From positions 31,563 through 95,562 of the forward strand of contig JAKSDO010000047.1 in assembly GCA_022360055.1 (NCBI GenBank): 64,000 nt of DNA, given 5' to 3'. The DNA is from Cytophagales bacterium (GTDB taxonomy: Bacteria > Bacteroidota > Bacteroidia > Cytophagales > Cyclobacteriaceae). Both the position numbers and the translations under genes were made by a program. Shown in pieces: positions 1 to 9,897 of the stretch. Below the pieces are notes generated by a model that was not told the origin of the DNA, ran no database searches, and worked only from the letters and a program-made list of their open reading frames with translations. Positions within the stretch are counted from its first letter, which is position 1. Each line of letters starts with the position of its first letter.

Positions 1-1
1 C

Positions 2-1390
2 CTATTGAAGGTTTGGGATTTTGATAAAACCTCCAATTACAGGGAAAAGTACAACATCAGCTATCACAGGGACCGGCTTGCTGCGGAAGATTGGGTCCGG
101 AACCCCTTGGAATACGACCTTTCATGCGCCGATTTCTACAGGATCGAGGGGCACACGGGATTTCACGGGCTGGAGAGCAAAGATGAAATAATGAATATCA
201 GAGCGGAAAACGGATTGGATTTCGATGTTGTGATGTTTGATATGAATACGGACGTGGAATTATTTACCTCATTCGTCAGGAAAAATCCATCGGCATCTCA
301 CGGGGCGGGAGTGTCCAACGGCGGGACGTTTGTTTTGCTCGCAGAAAAGGATAAAACCGTGGCAGACTTCTATCTTTCATATAAATTACCGCCGGAAACC
401 GATAAGCAGGAGTGCTGCTCCCTGATGGAGTGCAGTTATCCGTGGATCAGTTCCCTTAAATATTTAAACAACCTCGCGCGTAGCCTCAAAGGAACTCAAA
501 GCAGGAACAGGCCAATGCCCCAATACTACAGGCTTGACATCATTGAATATACAATCAACGGCACTCGACTCATCGGCAATACAACCGCCATCTCCGTACC
601 CCTTGAGGAGATATTTCTGAGAAGAATGCATGCCATCACAAACGCTTTGAACAAAAGGTTTGATAAAGGGGTGGTATTCGATTTCAATGAAAGTCAAAAA
701 AGATTGGTGATCACAAAGGCCAAAGAAGATCGCTTTGTCATTAGATTGAGGGATAATACCCTGTCAAACAACAATCCCGTCTATACGTACAGCCACAATG
801 GGATGTTCCGCAACAACAAAGTGTTTAGACCGGATGCCATGCGTTGCCGCGACCTGAAATCTTACAATCCGTCGTTCTACGAAAAACTGCAAGAGGCCAT
901 AGCGCCGGTCCATAAAGACGATGACTACGGGACATTTGATGAAAAGTGGCGAAAGTGGACAACACTGCGCGACCGACTGCAGAACCACTCCATATATACT
1001 CAGGCGGATACACCAAGATTTATTACACATTCCAGTGAATTACCTTCAAAAATAAAGGAAATCATTTCTGCGATCCGAACGGATCTGAAAGATGCCGGAC
1101 TCAGCACCGGTTTATCTCTGGACGGCGCATGGGTGAACGGAACATGGGTGGATGATTCGATGCTCGATTATTATCGTCAAAATAAAAAAGATAAACATGA
1201 TGATATCGTCCTGTTCATTGAACTTCGAAAGTATCTGCACGAAAAAACAGGCGTCAGTAAACTGTCGCTGTACATAACGGATGAGGACTATAGTGCGAAC
1301 TATGATCCCATCATAGAAAAGCACAAGGCTTCGGCCGACTTCTATTTCGGAAAGCCGAGCGGAGAAAATGCAATTGTTATCGATGACTAG
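2..1390 (+). CDS. large eCIS-cluster protein, C-terminal part (truncated by window edge)
   Basis: The frame is open to the first base and the only possible start near the edge is a TTG, so this is read as the C-terminal ~462 residues of a longer protein. It contains an AGV-x-x-GGTFVLL segment followed by VADFYLSY, which I associate with very large conserved proteins of Bacteroidota contractile-injection clusters; that link is from memory of the family. No signal peptide, membrane segment or catalytic motif is visible. It is followed 315 bp later by the tape-measure gene on the same strand, which supports a structural or baseplate-associated role. Exact function unknown. Confidence 0.6.
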   Translation, partial: LLKVWDFDKTSNYREKYNISYHRDRLAAEDWVRNPLEYDLSCADFYRIEGHTGFHGLESKDEIMNIRAENGLDFDVVMFDMNTDVELFTSFVRKNPSASHGAGVSNGGTFVLLAEKDKTVADFYLSYKLPPETDKQECCSLMECSYPWISSLKYLNNLARSLKGTQSRNRPMPQYYRLDIIEYTINGTRLIGNTTAISVPLEEIFLRRMHAITNALNKRFDKGVVFDFNESQKRLVITKAKEDRFVIRLRDNTLSNNNPVYTYSHNGMFRNNKVFRPDAMRCRDLKSYNPSFYEKLQEAIAPVHKDDDYGTFDEKWRKWTTLRDRLQNHSIYTQADTPRFITHSSELPSKIKEIISAIRTDLKDAGLSTGLSLDGAWVNGTWVDDSMLDYYRQNKKDKHDDIVLFIELRKYLHEKTGVSKLSLYITDEDYSANYDPIIEKHKASADFYFGKPSGENAIVIDD

Positions 1391-1705
1391 GGTGAGGATC
1401 CCTGCAGTAAAAATGAAAAGGTGTCAGTCGATTTCAATGTATACTACGAATGACACCTTAATGGGTTTAAACACTACAATTAAAGACCAAGCAAGTATGA
1501 ACAAAATCACGTTGAAGGCGAACCTACAAGATCAAAAGCTGCAAACCGGAATGAACTAAAATCAAAATGCCACTCAACCCAGTAATTCATCTCTGAATCC
1601 GAATATAAAGATAATGAAAAATAAACAAAACAAAATATCTTCTATAAAATATAACACGAAAAATGCAGATAAAATTTAAAACATAATCGATCAAAATTAC
1701 CATTC
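1391..1705. other. AT-rich intergenic spacer with a long-loop inverted repeat
   Basis: No convincing gene. A 9-bp inverted repeat (AAGGTGTCA at 1418-1426 and TGACACCTT at 1451-1459) encloses a 24-nt loop shortly after the stop of the upstream gene; it has no T-run, so it is a weak terminator candidate. The last 150 bp are very AT-rich and presumably hold the promoter for the tape-measure gene. Confidence 0.4.
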
Positions 1706-3334
1706 ATGCAAGCTCAAAAACATATCATTGATAAAGTGTACTTTGAGGTGAACACCGCCGACACCGGATTGGCTTTTTACATCAGGGACAACGTTGATAC
1801 TTTTTTAAAAAAAAGCCTGTTCCCTTCCATCGAATCGTATTTTAATGGCTTGTCAGGTGCTGACACCCGATTTTTCAGGTTCGACAATTTGCAGGTGAAC
1901 ATCGATTGCACGGACATCCTGGACGAAATCAAATTGCGGGCCGATATCTTAAAAGCGCTGCACGAGCAGGTGCAAATTGCAACGGGATCTCCGTCGAAAA
2001 CCGAGTCAAAAACAACAGCGACCATCGTCGACCGGACCGAACATGACCTCGATGCATTGCACTACTTTTTACAAACCGGCCAAAGTCCCTGGTGGATCTC
2101 CAAATCCGATCAATTCCTGCAAAATGAAGATCTGATTTCGGAATCCATTTCCAATCGAAAATATATTCAAAGTCTTGGAAAGCTTCTTGAGAAGAAAACA
2201 ATACGGCAAAGATTGATTAATCAATTCTCCGATGAATTCATTGCCGGATTGGTATTGGGGGACAGAAGCGCTGCGGCAAAAGTAAAGAAATATTTCTCCA
2301 CATACGCCTTAAGAAACGAATTCTGGGAAATCATTATCAAGTACGCATTGAGCGAAGACCTGAGGCAATTGCAGGAGGATATCAAAGGCCTGCTGAAAAC
2401 CCGGAGCAAAGAGATTGCCCACCGGACCTTTGAGAAGAGCAAAACCCGAATCTTATCCGATTTGAAAGAAAGCATGGAGAAATTGTCTTTGCCGACGGAT
2501 GCTTCGTTTACAGAAGCAATAACCGGAATCATTTCAAAGGAAATCAAAACCGGAGTTCGTGAACATCTTTCGGACGAAAGCATCGTCAGGCAATTAAAAT
2601 TCAAACAGGCAAAGGTCCTCAGCCCAAACAATTTGAAAATATTTATTAAAGCTTTTATCCTAAGTTATAACACAGAAGTGCAAAATCGTATTACTGCTTT
2701 ATCCGATGAGATGCGCTCGTTGATCTCAAAGCTGGTGGCCAAACAATCGCATGTTGTGAAGCCGGACAAACGGGAAGTTAAGACCGAAAACCCTGCGGAA
2801 ATTAAGTTCACCGAAGAAATCCGGGATTTAAAGGATGAAATAAGCATTAAAAATGCCGGACTGGTTTTACTGCATCCTTACTTATCCGGATTTTTCCAAG
2901 CTGCCAGCCTGACGGATAAGTCGGATCGATTTATTCCTGCAAAAAAAGAGCTGGCCGTTCATCTTCTTCACTATCTGGCCACCGGGAAGCTGCATCAGCC
3001 GGAATACAACCTTGTATTCGAAAAGTTTATATGCGGTTTTCCAATTCAATCTCCAATTCGGAAAGATATTGGAATACCAAATAAATTGAGACAGGAAAGC
3101 GAAAACCTATTGGCTGCCGTTTTGAAGCACTGGGGGGCCTTGAAGCACACCTCACCCGATGGTCTTCGGGAAGGATTTATTCAAAGGGATGGGAAGGTCA
3201 TTCTGTCGGAAGGCTCAAAATACCGAATTGTTGTGGAGCGCAAAGCACAGGATATCCTGTTGGACCGACTCCCCTGGACAATTTCGCACGTCCGGCTTCC
3301 ATGGATCGATAAATTAATTTATGTGGAATGGTGA
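1706..3334 (+). CDS. contractile injection system tape measure protein
   Basis: The 542-residue protein starts with the pattern typical of this Bacteroidota family (HIIDKVYFEV near the N-terminus, then a segment ending LFPSIESYF and FFRFDNLQVNID). It ends with the equally typical C-terminal block NAGLVLLHPYLSGFF, LLHYLATG, FEKFICGFP and LPWIDKLIYVEW. The middle (residues about 150-380) is charged and predicted helical. In CIS particles the tape measure sets tube length and sits inside the tube before firing. It is the first gene after a 315-bp spacer and is followed by the cargo and ATPase genes, the order expected at the end of an eCIS locus. Confidence 0.85.
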   Translation: MQAQKHIIDKVYFEVNTADTGLAFYIRDNVDTFLKKSLFPSIESYFNGLSGADTRFFRFDNLQVNIDCTDILDEIKLRADILKALHEQVQIATGSPSKTESKTTATIVDRTEHDLDALHYFLQTGQSPWWISKSDQFLQNEDLISESISNRKYIQSLGKLLEKKTIRQRLINQFSDEFIAGLVLGDRSAAAKVKKYFSTYALRNEFWEIIIKYALSEDLRQLQEDIKGLLKTRSKEIAHRTFEKSKTRILSDLKESMEKLSLPTDASFTEAITGIISKEIKTGVREHLSDESIVRQLKFKQAKVLSPNNLKIFIKAFILSYNTEVQNRITALSDEMRSLISKLVAKQSHVVKPDKREVKTENPAEIKFTEEIRDLKDEISIKNAGLVLLHPYLSGFFQAASLTDKSDRFIPAKKELAVHLLHYLATGKLHQPEYNLVFEKFICGFPIQSPIRKDIGIPNKLRQESENLLAAVLKHWGALKHTSPDGLREGFIQRDGKVILSEGSKYRIVVERKAQDILLDRLPWTISHVRLPWIDKLIYVEW

Positions 3335-3341
3335 AAATAGA

Positions 3342-3638
3342 ATGGATATGAGATTTTTCAGACGACACAGAGAAGACTCCAAACCGGCCGGCAACGGCCC
3401 GTTTATAAAACCGCAGACGAGTCCGTTTACTCAAAGGAATCCGGTGGCACAATCGGAAGAGGAGCCGATACGGAGCGCTGCTGAAGAAGAAGAGCCGGGC
3501 CGGGGGGCGACAGAAGAAGAGCCGTTGCAGAAGCGGGAGGAGAAGGAACCTCCGAAAGGTGTTGCAGAGGAAGAGCAGGTACGGGAAGAAGGAGAAATCC
3601 GCACAAAATCCGGTAACCCGACCGGCATGTCGAAGTGA
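3342..3638 (+). CDS. small Glu-rich protein of the eCIS cluster
   Basis: About 98 residues, extremely rich in glutamate, with loosely repeated EEEP and GVAEEE/GATEEE units after a basic N-terminus (RFFRRHRED) and a GPFIKPQ segment. That segment resembles the FIQPKL segment of the downstream DUF4157 protein, so this may be a stand-alone version or remnant of the disordered N-terminal region of such cargo. A start at 3321 would overlap the previous gene by 14 nt; 3342 and 3348 are alternative ATGs just beyond its stop. No catalytic motif. Function not recognised. Confidence 0.5.
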   Translation: MDMRFFRRHREDSKPAGNGPFIKPQTSPFTQRNPVAQSEEEPIRSAAEEEEPGRGATEEEPLQKREEKEPPKGVAEEEQVREEGEIRTKSGNPTGMSK

Positions 3639-3642
3639 TCAA

Positions 3643-3741
3643 ATGGCCGCTTGGAAAAGCTTTGTTTCAAAGGGCGAAAACGCACAAATTAAGATTGATG
3701 GGCGACAATTTCATATTGAAACAAAATGTTGTTGTCTATGA
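3643..3741 (+). CDS. possible 32-residue peptide
   Basis: ATG at 3643 opens a 32-codon frame starting MAAWKSFVSKGENAQIKI and ending with three consecutive cysteines and a leucine. It sits tightly between the Glu-rich gene (4 nt after its stop) and the DUF4157 gene (11 nt before its start), spacing that fits an operon member. It is too short for recognition and could be chance or a frameshifted remnant. Confidence 0.25.
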   Translation: MAAWKSFVSKGENAQIKIDGRQFHIETKCCCL

Positions 3742-3752
3742 ATAAATAAAGC

Positions 3753-6700
3753 ATGTTTAAATCCCGGACCATAAATAGCGCAAACGCCAAACCCGGTCAT
3801 ACTTCCCTTTTTCAAAATGAACCGGACGAAGGCGCCTTTATACAACCAAAGCTACAGATCGGTAAATCCGGCGACCTGTATGAAATTGAAGCCGACCGGG
3901 TGGCAGATGCTGTCGTATCATTAAGCAAAGATCGACCGCCATCTTTTTTCAAGCCATGGCCCGAAATTCAAAAACAACCCGAGGAAGTACAAAATCAAGA
4001 AGAAAATGAGCGAGAAATTCAGCAAAGACGCGCACAAGAGTCTATTTCTCCCCTGGTTCAAGAACAACCCGGGGAGGAGATCGAACAGGTGCAAAATCGG
4101 GAATTTTCCGAACAAACAAATGGTGAGATCGGGCGAATAAGCAGATCCGTTGATCTTCAGACGCAGGAAGAAGATGTCCGGGAAAAAGAAGATGACGAGA
4201 CCGAAGACGACGCGCCGGAAAATGATATTATTCAACCAAACGCACGGTCCGAGGCCCCGGAAGATCCGCGCGTACGGTCCGTTTCAGGCCGTCTGCAACA
4301 TTCCCACGGTTCCATTGAATCTCAATTGGACCGTTCAAAAGGTCATGGGTCGCCGTTGCCCAAAGAGGCCCGGTCTCAGATGGAATCCGGCTTTGGCAGA
4401 GATTTTAGCGGAGTAAAAATACATACCGATTCGCAGGCTGTGCAAATGAATCGAACATTGGGCGCGCAGGCCTTTACTCATGGCAATGATATTTATTTCA
4501 ACGAGGGAAAATTCGATACGGCCTCGGACGAAGGACAGCACCTCCTCGCCCATGAACTCACGCATACCATACAGCAAGGAGCCTCGATCCGGCCAAAGGT
4601 GATTCAGAAAGCGGATGAAACCGATCCGGATGATCTTCCGGAATTCCCGATGTCCTCATCAAAATACAATCTGGAAACAGCGCCGCCGAGGATTTTTATT
4701 GCGTCCTTACCTGTTCCCCCGATAAAAGACGATCCGTCAAAAATCCCCGGAGAACAGTTATTTAAGGCCAATAATTTCAGCAGGAAAGATGATAACGATC
4801 CTGCGCAAATATTAAAATGGCAAGGAGAATCGGACAATAGCGCAATTAAAACCAAACTGGAAAGCCATGGATTCATTGGAAATCACAGTTACGCCATCCG
4901 GCACAGAAGAAAAGCGGATACCCTGAGAATTGGCGATAGCCGTATCCTTTCAAGACGATTGCTGATCCCATACTGGAACGACAACAACGAATATACGGAA
5001 TTTGATGTCGATCATTTTGTAGAATTGCAAACCGCAGGGTGGCCCAGGCAAACCTGGGGAAATAACATCGGTAACTACTGGTTATTGGACAGTAATTCCA
5101 ACCAGACGTCAGGCCGAAAGCTGGACACCAGCATTAAAAATACCGTTGCCGACCAGGTAAAACAGGACCAGGAGTCTACAAACGCATTAAAGTCACTAAA
5201 CATTGACGTAATCAGGTTGGGGAACAATCAGGATATATTCAATGCAATAAAAAACAGGTTTGACATCTATTTTAACAGGTTGACCGGGGATAGCAATCTC
5301 GAAGTCGGATCATCGCATTCGTGGGAAAGAAATAAGATTCTGACCGGAAATCATATCGACACCCTGATGCAGGGAAGAGCCAACAATCCGTCCGGCAGAG
5401 AAAGCAAAGAAATCAAGGTATACGATTTACAGGACGCTCAACCACAAGCGAGCAAGCCATTCAATAATCACGACGAAAATGTAAATGCCGAAACTCTGGG
5501 GTCAAGCTCACTTATCAGGATATTCAGAGACGCTTTCGGAGCGGCCCCATTCAATATTCCCTGGGATCAGGAAGAAAACGAGATCAATTTATCGAGCGGA
5601 GGTTCAACATTTGTAAATTTAAGCAGGGGGATCAAAGGTATTGTATCCCCTACCTTCATTCGATTTGACAGAGCATCTCAAAATCCGGAGGCAGGGCATC
5701 TGCTCGTAAATCTAAAGCAACTCGGAGGTGCGGTAAAGCTTGAAGTCCGGCAGGGTCTAAGATGGCCGATTCATAGAGTTCCCGGCGCTCAATATGCGGG
5801 ATACCTGGAATTGACGGATCTGATGGAAGCGATAAATAATGCGCAACCGAATGTAAATGTGTTTAGCCCGGCCGACGTTCAGGCGATCTATTTCGATCCC
5901 GACAAAGGAATTATCGCCACCGGGGATATTGCTTCAAACCTGCCCATATTCAACGATCTCGATTTGCAATACGAAATTGAGGAAGATGACTTCAAAATCT
6001 TTAAGATATTCTCATTCGGAGATTTCAATGTGCCGTCTCCGTTTGAAATCTCCGAAGTTTCATTGATACTATCCGTAGGGACCGGTTCCGGTATCGGAGT
6101 AGAAGGTCGCGTTAATTTTGGCATTGACCGCCTGGGCGAGGGTTTTATCGGCGCGGCTGCATCTACCTCAGGCGGCTTTGAACTTGAAGGGGCATTCAAC
6201 TTTGATTCGAATCTCTTCGATCCCGCGGAAATAAACGTCGAATACAAGGAAAACACGTGGACCATCGGCGGTGAAATCGGTATCCCCGAAGGAAAAGTAA
6301 GGGGGATCAGGCATGCCGTAATTACAGCTTCTTACAGCGGAGGAAACTTTACAGCCACCGGAGAAGCAACACTTGACATCCCCGGAATCGAACGAGGCAA
6401 TATGACCGTAAACTATGGAGACGATGGATTCTCCATAAGCGGTAATTTTAATCTGAGCCCGGACGTTCCGGGAATCCGGGGAGGTCATGTCGAAGCCCAT
6501 GTTTCAAAGCGGGAAGGAGCCGAAAGTTATGATGTTTTCGTTTCCGGAACGGCGCAACCCGATATCCCCGGGGTCACATCCTCGCTTGCGGTAACCTATG
6601 AAAATGGCGCTCTAACGATCGAGGGAAATGCCTCCTACAGCAGAGGTATGCTCAGTGGTTCGGTAAATGTAGGGGCAACCAACAGAACGATCGGCGGGGA

Positions 6701-7559
6701 TGGACAACCCACCGGAGCACCCGACGATACCATGAGGGTGTACGGCGGCGGAAGTCTGACACTTCAGCTCACTCCCTGGTTGCAGGCCACCGCAGGCGTG
6801 CAGTTCTTACCCAACGGCGAGATAGAGGTTACGGGGAGAATAGCGCTTCCCAGTACCGTAGATGTTTTTGACCGAAGGGAGTTCAGACGCAATTTGTTTA
6901 CAGTACCGACAATTGAAATTCCGCTGTTTGCAATTCCCCTCGGCCCCAGAAGTCTCGGGCTGGTGGCGCAGATAAGCGGAGGCCTGGATTTCTCTGCCGG
7001 GTTCGGACCCGGTCAGTTGCGGGATGTATCCGCCGAAGTTACTTACAACCCCGACCGGGAAGATGAGACCGTTATAAGCGGGCACGGAGCATTTGCAATT
7101 CCGGCAGATGCCGGATTAACACTGCGCGGGGATTTGGGATTGGGTCTAAGCATTGCCATCGCCAGCCTTTCCGGCGGAATTGAACTGGCCGGCACCCTGG
7201 GTCTTGAAGGCGAAGCAGCGGCCGAAGTCGACCTGTCCTGGAGCCCTCAAACCGGAATTGTTCTCGATGCCGAAGGGCGTATCATGGTGAACCCCAAATT
7301 TACTTTCGACGTAAACGCTTTTGCCAGGGCGAGCCTGGGAATCGGGTGGTTCTCAATTTCAGAAACCTGGAGGTACAATCTGGTCTCGTTCAGTTGGGGG
7401 CCGGACATTCAATTTGGGATCGTATTCCCCATTCACTACCAGGAAGACCGGCCGTTTGACATCTCATTTGAAGATCTTGAGGTGATATACCCCGACCTGG
7501 ATGTGGTGGACATGGCAAAGGACCTGGCCCGCGATCTAAAAGACGACATATTTGACTAA
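3753..7559 (+). CDS. DUF4157-HNH-beta-repeat protein, probable eCIS cargo toxin
   Basis: A 1268-residue composite protein. Residues about 1-200 are disordered and Glu/Gln-rich, with the FIQPKL and YEIEADRVAD segments common in eCIS-associated proteins. Residues about 202-278 form a DUF4157 domain with the zinc-binding motif HELTH at 267-271, preceded by FGRDFSGVKIHTD. Residues about 418-455 read D-V-D-H-F-V-E-L-Q, then NN-x-x-N and a downstream N-x-x-x-G-x-K, an arrangement like HNH-type nucleases. Residues about 700-1268 are a long Gly-rich alternating-strand repeat region without Cys. There is no signal peptide, which fits loading into a contractile particle. DUF4157 is known as a domain marking eCIS cargo; nuclease activity is inferred from the motif only. 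Confidence 0.75.
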   Translation: MFKSRTINSANAKPGHTSLFQNEPDEGAFIQPKLQIGKSGDLYEIEADRVADAVVSLSKDRPPSFFKPWPEIQKQPEEVQNQEENEREIQQRRAQESISPLVQEQPGEEIEQVQNREFSEQTNGEIGRISRSVDLQTQEEDVREKEDDETEDDAPENDIIQPNARSEAPEDPRVRSVSGRLQHSHGSIESQLDRSKGHGSPLPKEARSQMESGFGRDFSGVKIHTDSQAVQMNRTLGAQAFTHGNDIYFNEGKFDTASDEGQHLLAHELTHTIQQGASIRPKVIQKADETDPDDLPEFPMSSSKYNLETAPPRIFIASLPVPPIKDDPSKIPGEQLFKANNFSRKDDNDPAQILKWQGESDNSAIKTKLESHGFIGNHSYAIRHRRKADTLRIGDSRILSRRLLIPYWNDNNEYTEFDVDHFVELQTAGWPRQTWGNNIGNYWLLDSNSNQTSGRKLDTSIKNTVADQVKQDQESTNALKSLNIDVIRLGNNQDIFNAIKNRFDIYFNRLTGDSNLEVGSSHSWERNKILTGNHIDTLMQGRANNPSGRESKEIKVYDLQDAQPQASKPFNNHDENVNAETLGSSSLIRIFRDAFGAAPFNIPWDQEENEINLSSGGSTFVNLSRGIKGIVSPTFIRFDRASQNPEAGHLLVNLKQLGGAVKLEVRQGLRWPIHRVPGAQYAGYLELTDLMEAINNAQPNVNVFSPADVQAIYFDPDKGIIATGDIASNLPIFNDLDLQYEIEEDDFKIFKIFSFGDFNVPSPFEISEVSLILSVGTGSGIGVEGRVNFGIDRLGEGFIGAAASTSGGFELEGAFNFDSNLFDPAEINVEYKENTWTIGGEIGIPEGKVRGIRHAVITASYSGGNFTATGEATLDIPGIERGNMTVNYGDDGFSISGNFNLSPDVPGIRGGHVEAHVSKREGAESYDVFVSGTAQPDIPGVTSSLAVTYENGALTIEGNASYSRGMLSGSVNVGATNRTIGGDGQPTGAPDDTMRVYGGGSLTLQLTPWLQATAGVQFLPNGEIEVTGRIALPSTVDVFDRREFRRNLFTVPTIEIPLFAIPLGPRSLGLVAQISGGLDFSAGFGPGQLRDVSAEVTYNPDREDETVISGHGAFAIPADAGLTLRGDLGLGLSIAIASLSGGIELAGTLGLEGEAAAEVDLSWSPQTGIVLDAEGRIMVNPKFTFDVNAFARASLGIGWFSISETWRYNLVSFSWGPDIQFGIVFPIHYQEDRPFDISFEDLEVIYPDLDVVDMAKDLARDLKDDIFD

Positions 7560-7568
7560 AACAACCGT

Positions 7569-8456
7569 ATGAAAACGACAACAGAAAGGAACAACAAAGG
7601 TGTTGAACACCTCCTGAAAAAGGAGTTCTCCAAAGCAGAAGCCGAATTTACCGCTTCCCTCGAAATGGATTCGACAAATTCTACGGCTTTGAACAATATG
7701 GGCTTATTGCACCATCAAAAGCGCAATTATGAAAAAGCGGCGGATTTGTTTGAAAAAGCCATAGCCATTACCAAAAAAGACACCTATTACTTAAATCTCG
7801 GAAATGCACTTACCTTCCTGAAAAAGTACGGGGAAGCCGAATTTAATTATATGGAATGTCTGAAAATAAACGGGCAAAACGAAAACGCAAAAATCAGCCT
7901 GGCCAAGTTATATGAATCGACCGGCAAACCCGAGCTGGCGACTAAAATCTGGGAAGAGCTCACAACTTCTTCGGCCAGGGGTCTCTACAAGGCGGAGCTG
8001 GCCAGGAACTATATGGCTACCGGGAATTTTGAGCGCGCGCTATCGGTATTATCCTATTTAAACTCCGTCAGGGAGGACGCACTAAATCTTTGTTACACCG
8101 GAGTGTGCGAATTCAATTTAAAGAATTACGGATTGGCGGAATCTGCTTTTAAGAAATCCCTGGCCATCGAGCCCGACAATGATAAAACCAGGCACTACCT
8201 TGCGATAAATCATCTGTCAAAAGGCGACTATGACAGCGCGATCAGGGAACTGAATTCATTGATTCGAATGCATCCCGAAAACAGCAAGGTGAAACTGGAT
8301 AAAGCGACGATCCTGCTCAACCTCGGAAGGTACGGCGAAGCATCAGATCTCATAAAAGCCGTTCTCAGCGCAGACCCGGAAAACAAAAAAGCAATCCGCT
8401 ATCAAAAAGTGGTGAGGGACCTTTTGAAAGACGCCCCGGATGAGCATGGCAAATGA
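7569..8456 (+). CDS. tetratricopeptide repeat protein of the eCIS cluster
   Basis: The 295-residue protein is built almost wholly of TPR units, for example ALNNMGLLHHQKRNYEKAADLFEKAI and YLNLGNALTFLKKYGEAEFNYMECL, about seven in all. It lacks a signal peptide or membrane segment and should be cytoplasmic. It starts 9 nt after the DUF4157 stop, so translation is likely coupled. A TPR scaffold beside cargo could act as a loading chaperone or assembly factor; this is inferred from position only. Confidence 0.8.
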   Translation: MKTTTERNNKGVEHLLKKEFSKAEAEFTASLEMDSTNSTALNNMGLLHHQKRNYEKAADLFEKAIAITKKDTYYLNLGNALTFLKKYGEAEFNYMECLKINGQNENAKISLAKLYESTGKPELATKIWEELTTSSARGLYKAELARNYMATGNFERALSVLSYLNSVREDALNLCYTGVCEFNLKNYGLAESAFKKSLAIEPDNDKTRHYLAINHLSKGDYDSAIRELNSLIRMHPENSKVKLDKATILLNLGRYGEASDLIKAVLSADPENKKAIRYQKVVRDLLKDAPDEHGK

Positions 8457-8515
8457 TGTATATAACCCTTCAATTCGGGAGAAAGTGATTCCAACTCGAA
8501 TCCCGCGCACAAAGC

Positions 8516-9847
8516 ATGGATAAATCAACGAAAAAAGAAAACACAGATCATATACTCACTTACCTGACCGGGGTAATCGAATACCGGCTTAATGCGGAGT
8601 TTAACGGAGCAAAAACCCGTCCGCCGAAAGCCAGTCAAATTAGCGGACCCCATATGTCAAAATTTATTGCGGACAACAAATTAACAGATGCTGAAGTCAT
8701 TGTGTTGCTCTTATCGCTCGTTCCGCACCTCTCGCCAAACTTCTTTAATTCGATCATCTCAAGATATTTACCCAATGGCGGAGAATTTCCCGAATTTGGC
8801 GGTGTAAAAGGCAAGAATCATCGCGGCATCATCCCTACCGGAGAAACTGTCCTCTATATTCTTGCGGGAACCGATGTCGAACGCCGTCTTGAATTCCTAA
8901 ACCTGTTTAATGAAGAGCATAAATTCGCAAAAAAGGGCATTCTGTCTCTCGGCAAGGTGCCTGACGGAGAACCCAAAATGAGCGGCCCTTTAATCCTGGA
9001 TGAAGAATATGTGCAACTATTGACGACCGGCCGGGTCCTGAGGCCAAAAATGTCCGGCGACTTTCCGGCAAATCGAATCGAAACCGAACTTGAATGGGGC
9101 GATTTAATACTGAACGAAAAAACGCTGAATCATGTAAAAGAAATCGGGACCTGGATCAATTATAACGACGTCCTGCTCTACGGCTGGAACATGAAAAGCC
9201 GGATCAGACCCGGCTTCCGTGTGATGTTTTTCGGACCGCCCGGAACCGGAAAGACACTTACGGCCAACCTGCTGGGGAAATACACACATAAAGATGTATA
9301 TCGAATTGACTTATCGCTGGTCGTATCCAAATATATCGGTGAAACGGAAAAGAACCTTTCAAAACTGTTTGATAAAGCCCAAAACAAGGACTGGATTTTG
9401 TTTTTCGACGAAGCGGACGCAATTTTTGGCAAACGAACCCATGTAAGAGATGCGCACGACAAATATGCCAACCAGGAGGTTTCCTACCTGTTACAGCGGA
9501 TAGAATCACATCCGGGCTTAGTCATATTGGCTTCCAATTTTAAAAGCAACATCGACCCTGCATTCACCAGGAGATTCCAGTCGATCGTCGAATTCGAAGC
9601 GCCGACCTTTAAAGAAAGATTGATCTTGTGGCAAAAGAACTTACCCAAAAATATCGGACTGCAACCGGCTATTTCCCTGGAGTCGATCGCCAGAAAGTAT
9701 CCCTTAACAGGGGCAAACATTGTAAATGTCATTCACTTTGCCTGCCTTAAGACCCTTGCCGAGAAAAACGAAGAGATCCGGCTTTCGTACATCTTGGAGG
9801 GCATCAAAAAAGAGTACCTCAAAGAAGGCAAAACAATAAATATATGA
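8516..9847 (+). CDS. AAA+ ATPase of the contractile injection system (Afp15-type)
   Basis: A 443-residue ATPase with an N-terminal ~200-residue cluster-specific domain and a classical AAA+ core. Walker A is GPPGTGKT at 240-247, Walker B is ILFFDEADAIFG with D298 and E299, sensor 1 is the Asn in LASNFKSN, and the arginine finger pair is in AFTRRFQS. AAA+ proteins of this kind are a conserved component of eCIS loci (Afp15 in the antifeeding prophage), thought to act in assembly or sheath handling. It closes the + strand cluster and converges with the next gene. Confidence 0.85.
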   Translation: MDKSTKKENTDHILTYLTGVIEYRLNAEFNGAKTRPPKASQISGPHMSKFIADNKLTDAEVIVLLLSLVPHLSPNFFNSIISRYLPNGGEFPEFGGVKGKNHRGIIPTGETVLYILAGTDVERRLEFLNLFNEEHKFAKKGILSLGKVPDGEPKMSGPLILDEEYVQLLTTGRVLRPKMSGDFPANRIETELEWGDLILNEKTLNHVKEIGTWINYNDVLLYGWNMKSRIRPGFRVMFFGPPGTGKTLTANLLGKYTHKDVYRIDLSLVVSKYIGETEKNLSKLFDKAQNKDWILFFDEADAIFGKRTHVRDAHDKYANQEVSYLLQRIESHPGLVILASNFKSNIDPAFTRRFQSIVEFEAPTFKERLILWQKNLPKNIGLQPAISLESIARKYPLTGANIVNVIHFACLKTLAEKNEEIRLSYILEGIKKEYLKEGKTINI

Positions 9848-9897
9848 ACGCTCTGCTGTTCGCAGAAGCACGGCGATGTTACCTGTTCGGGTTCCGC

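Noticed and set aside
1368..1559. 63-codon + strand frame after the first gene
   Set aside because: It begins inside the upstream gene in another frame, is low in protein-like features and crosses the inverted repeat.
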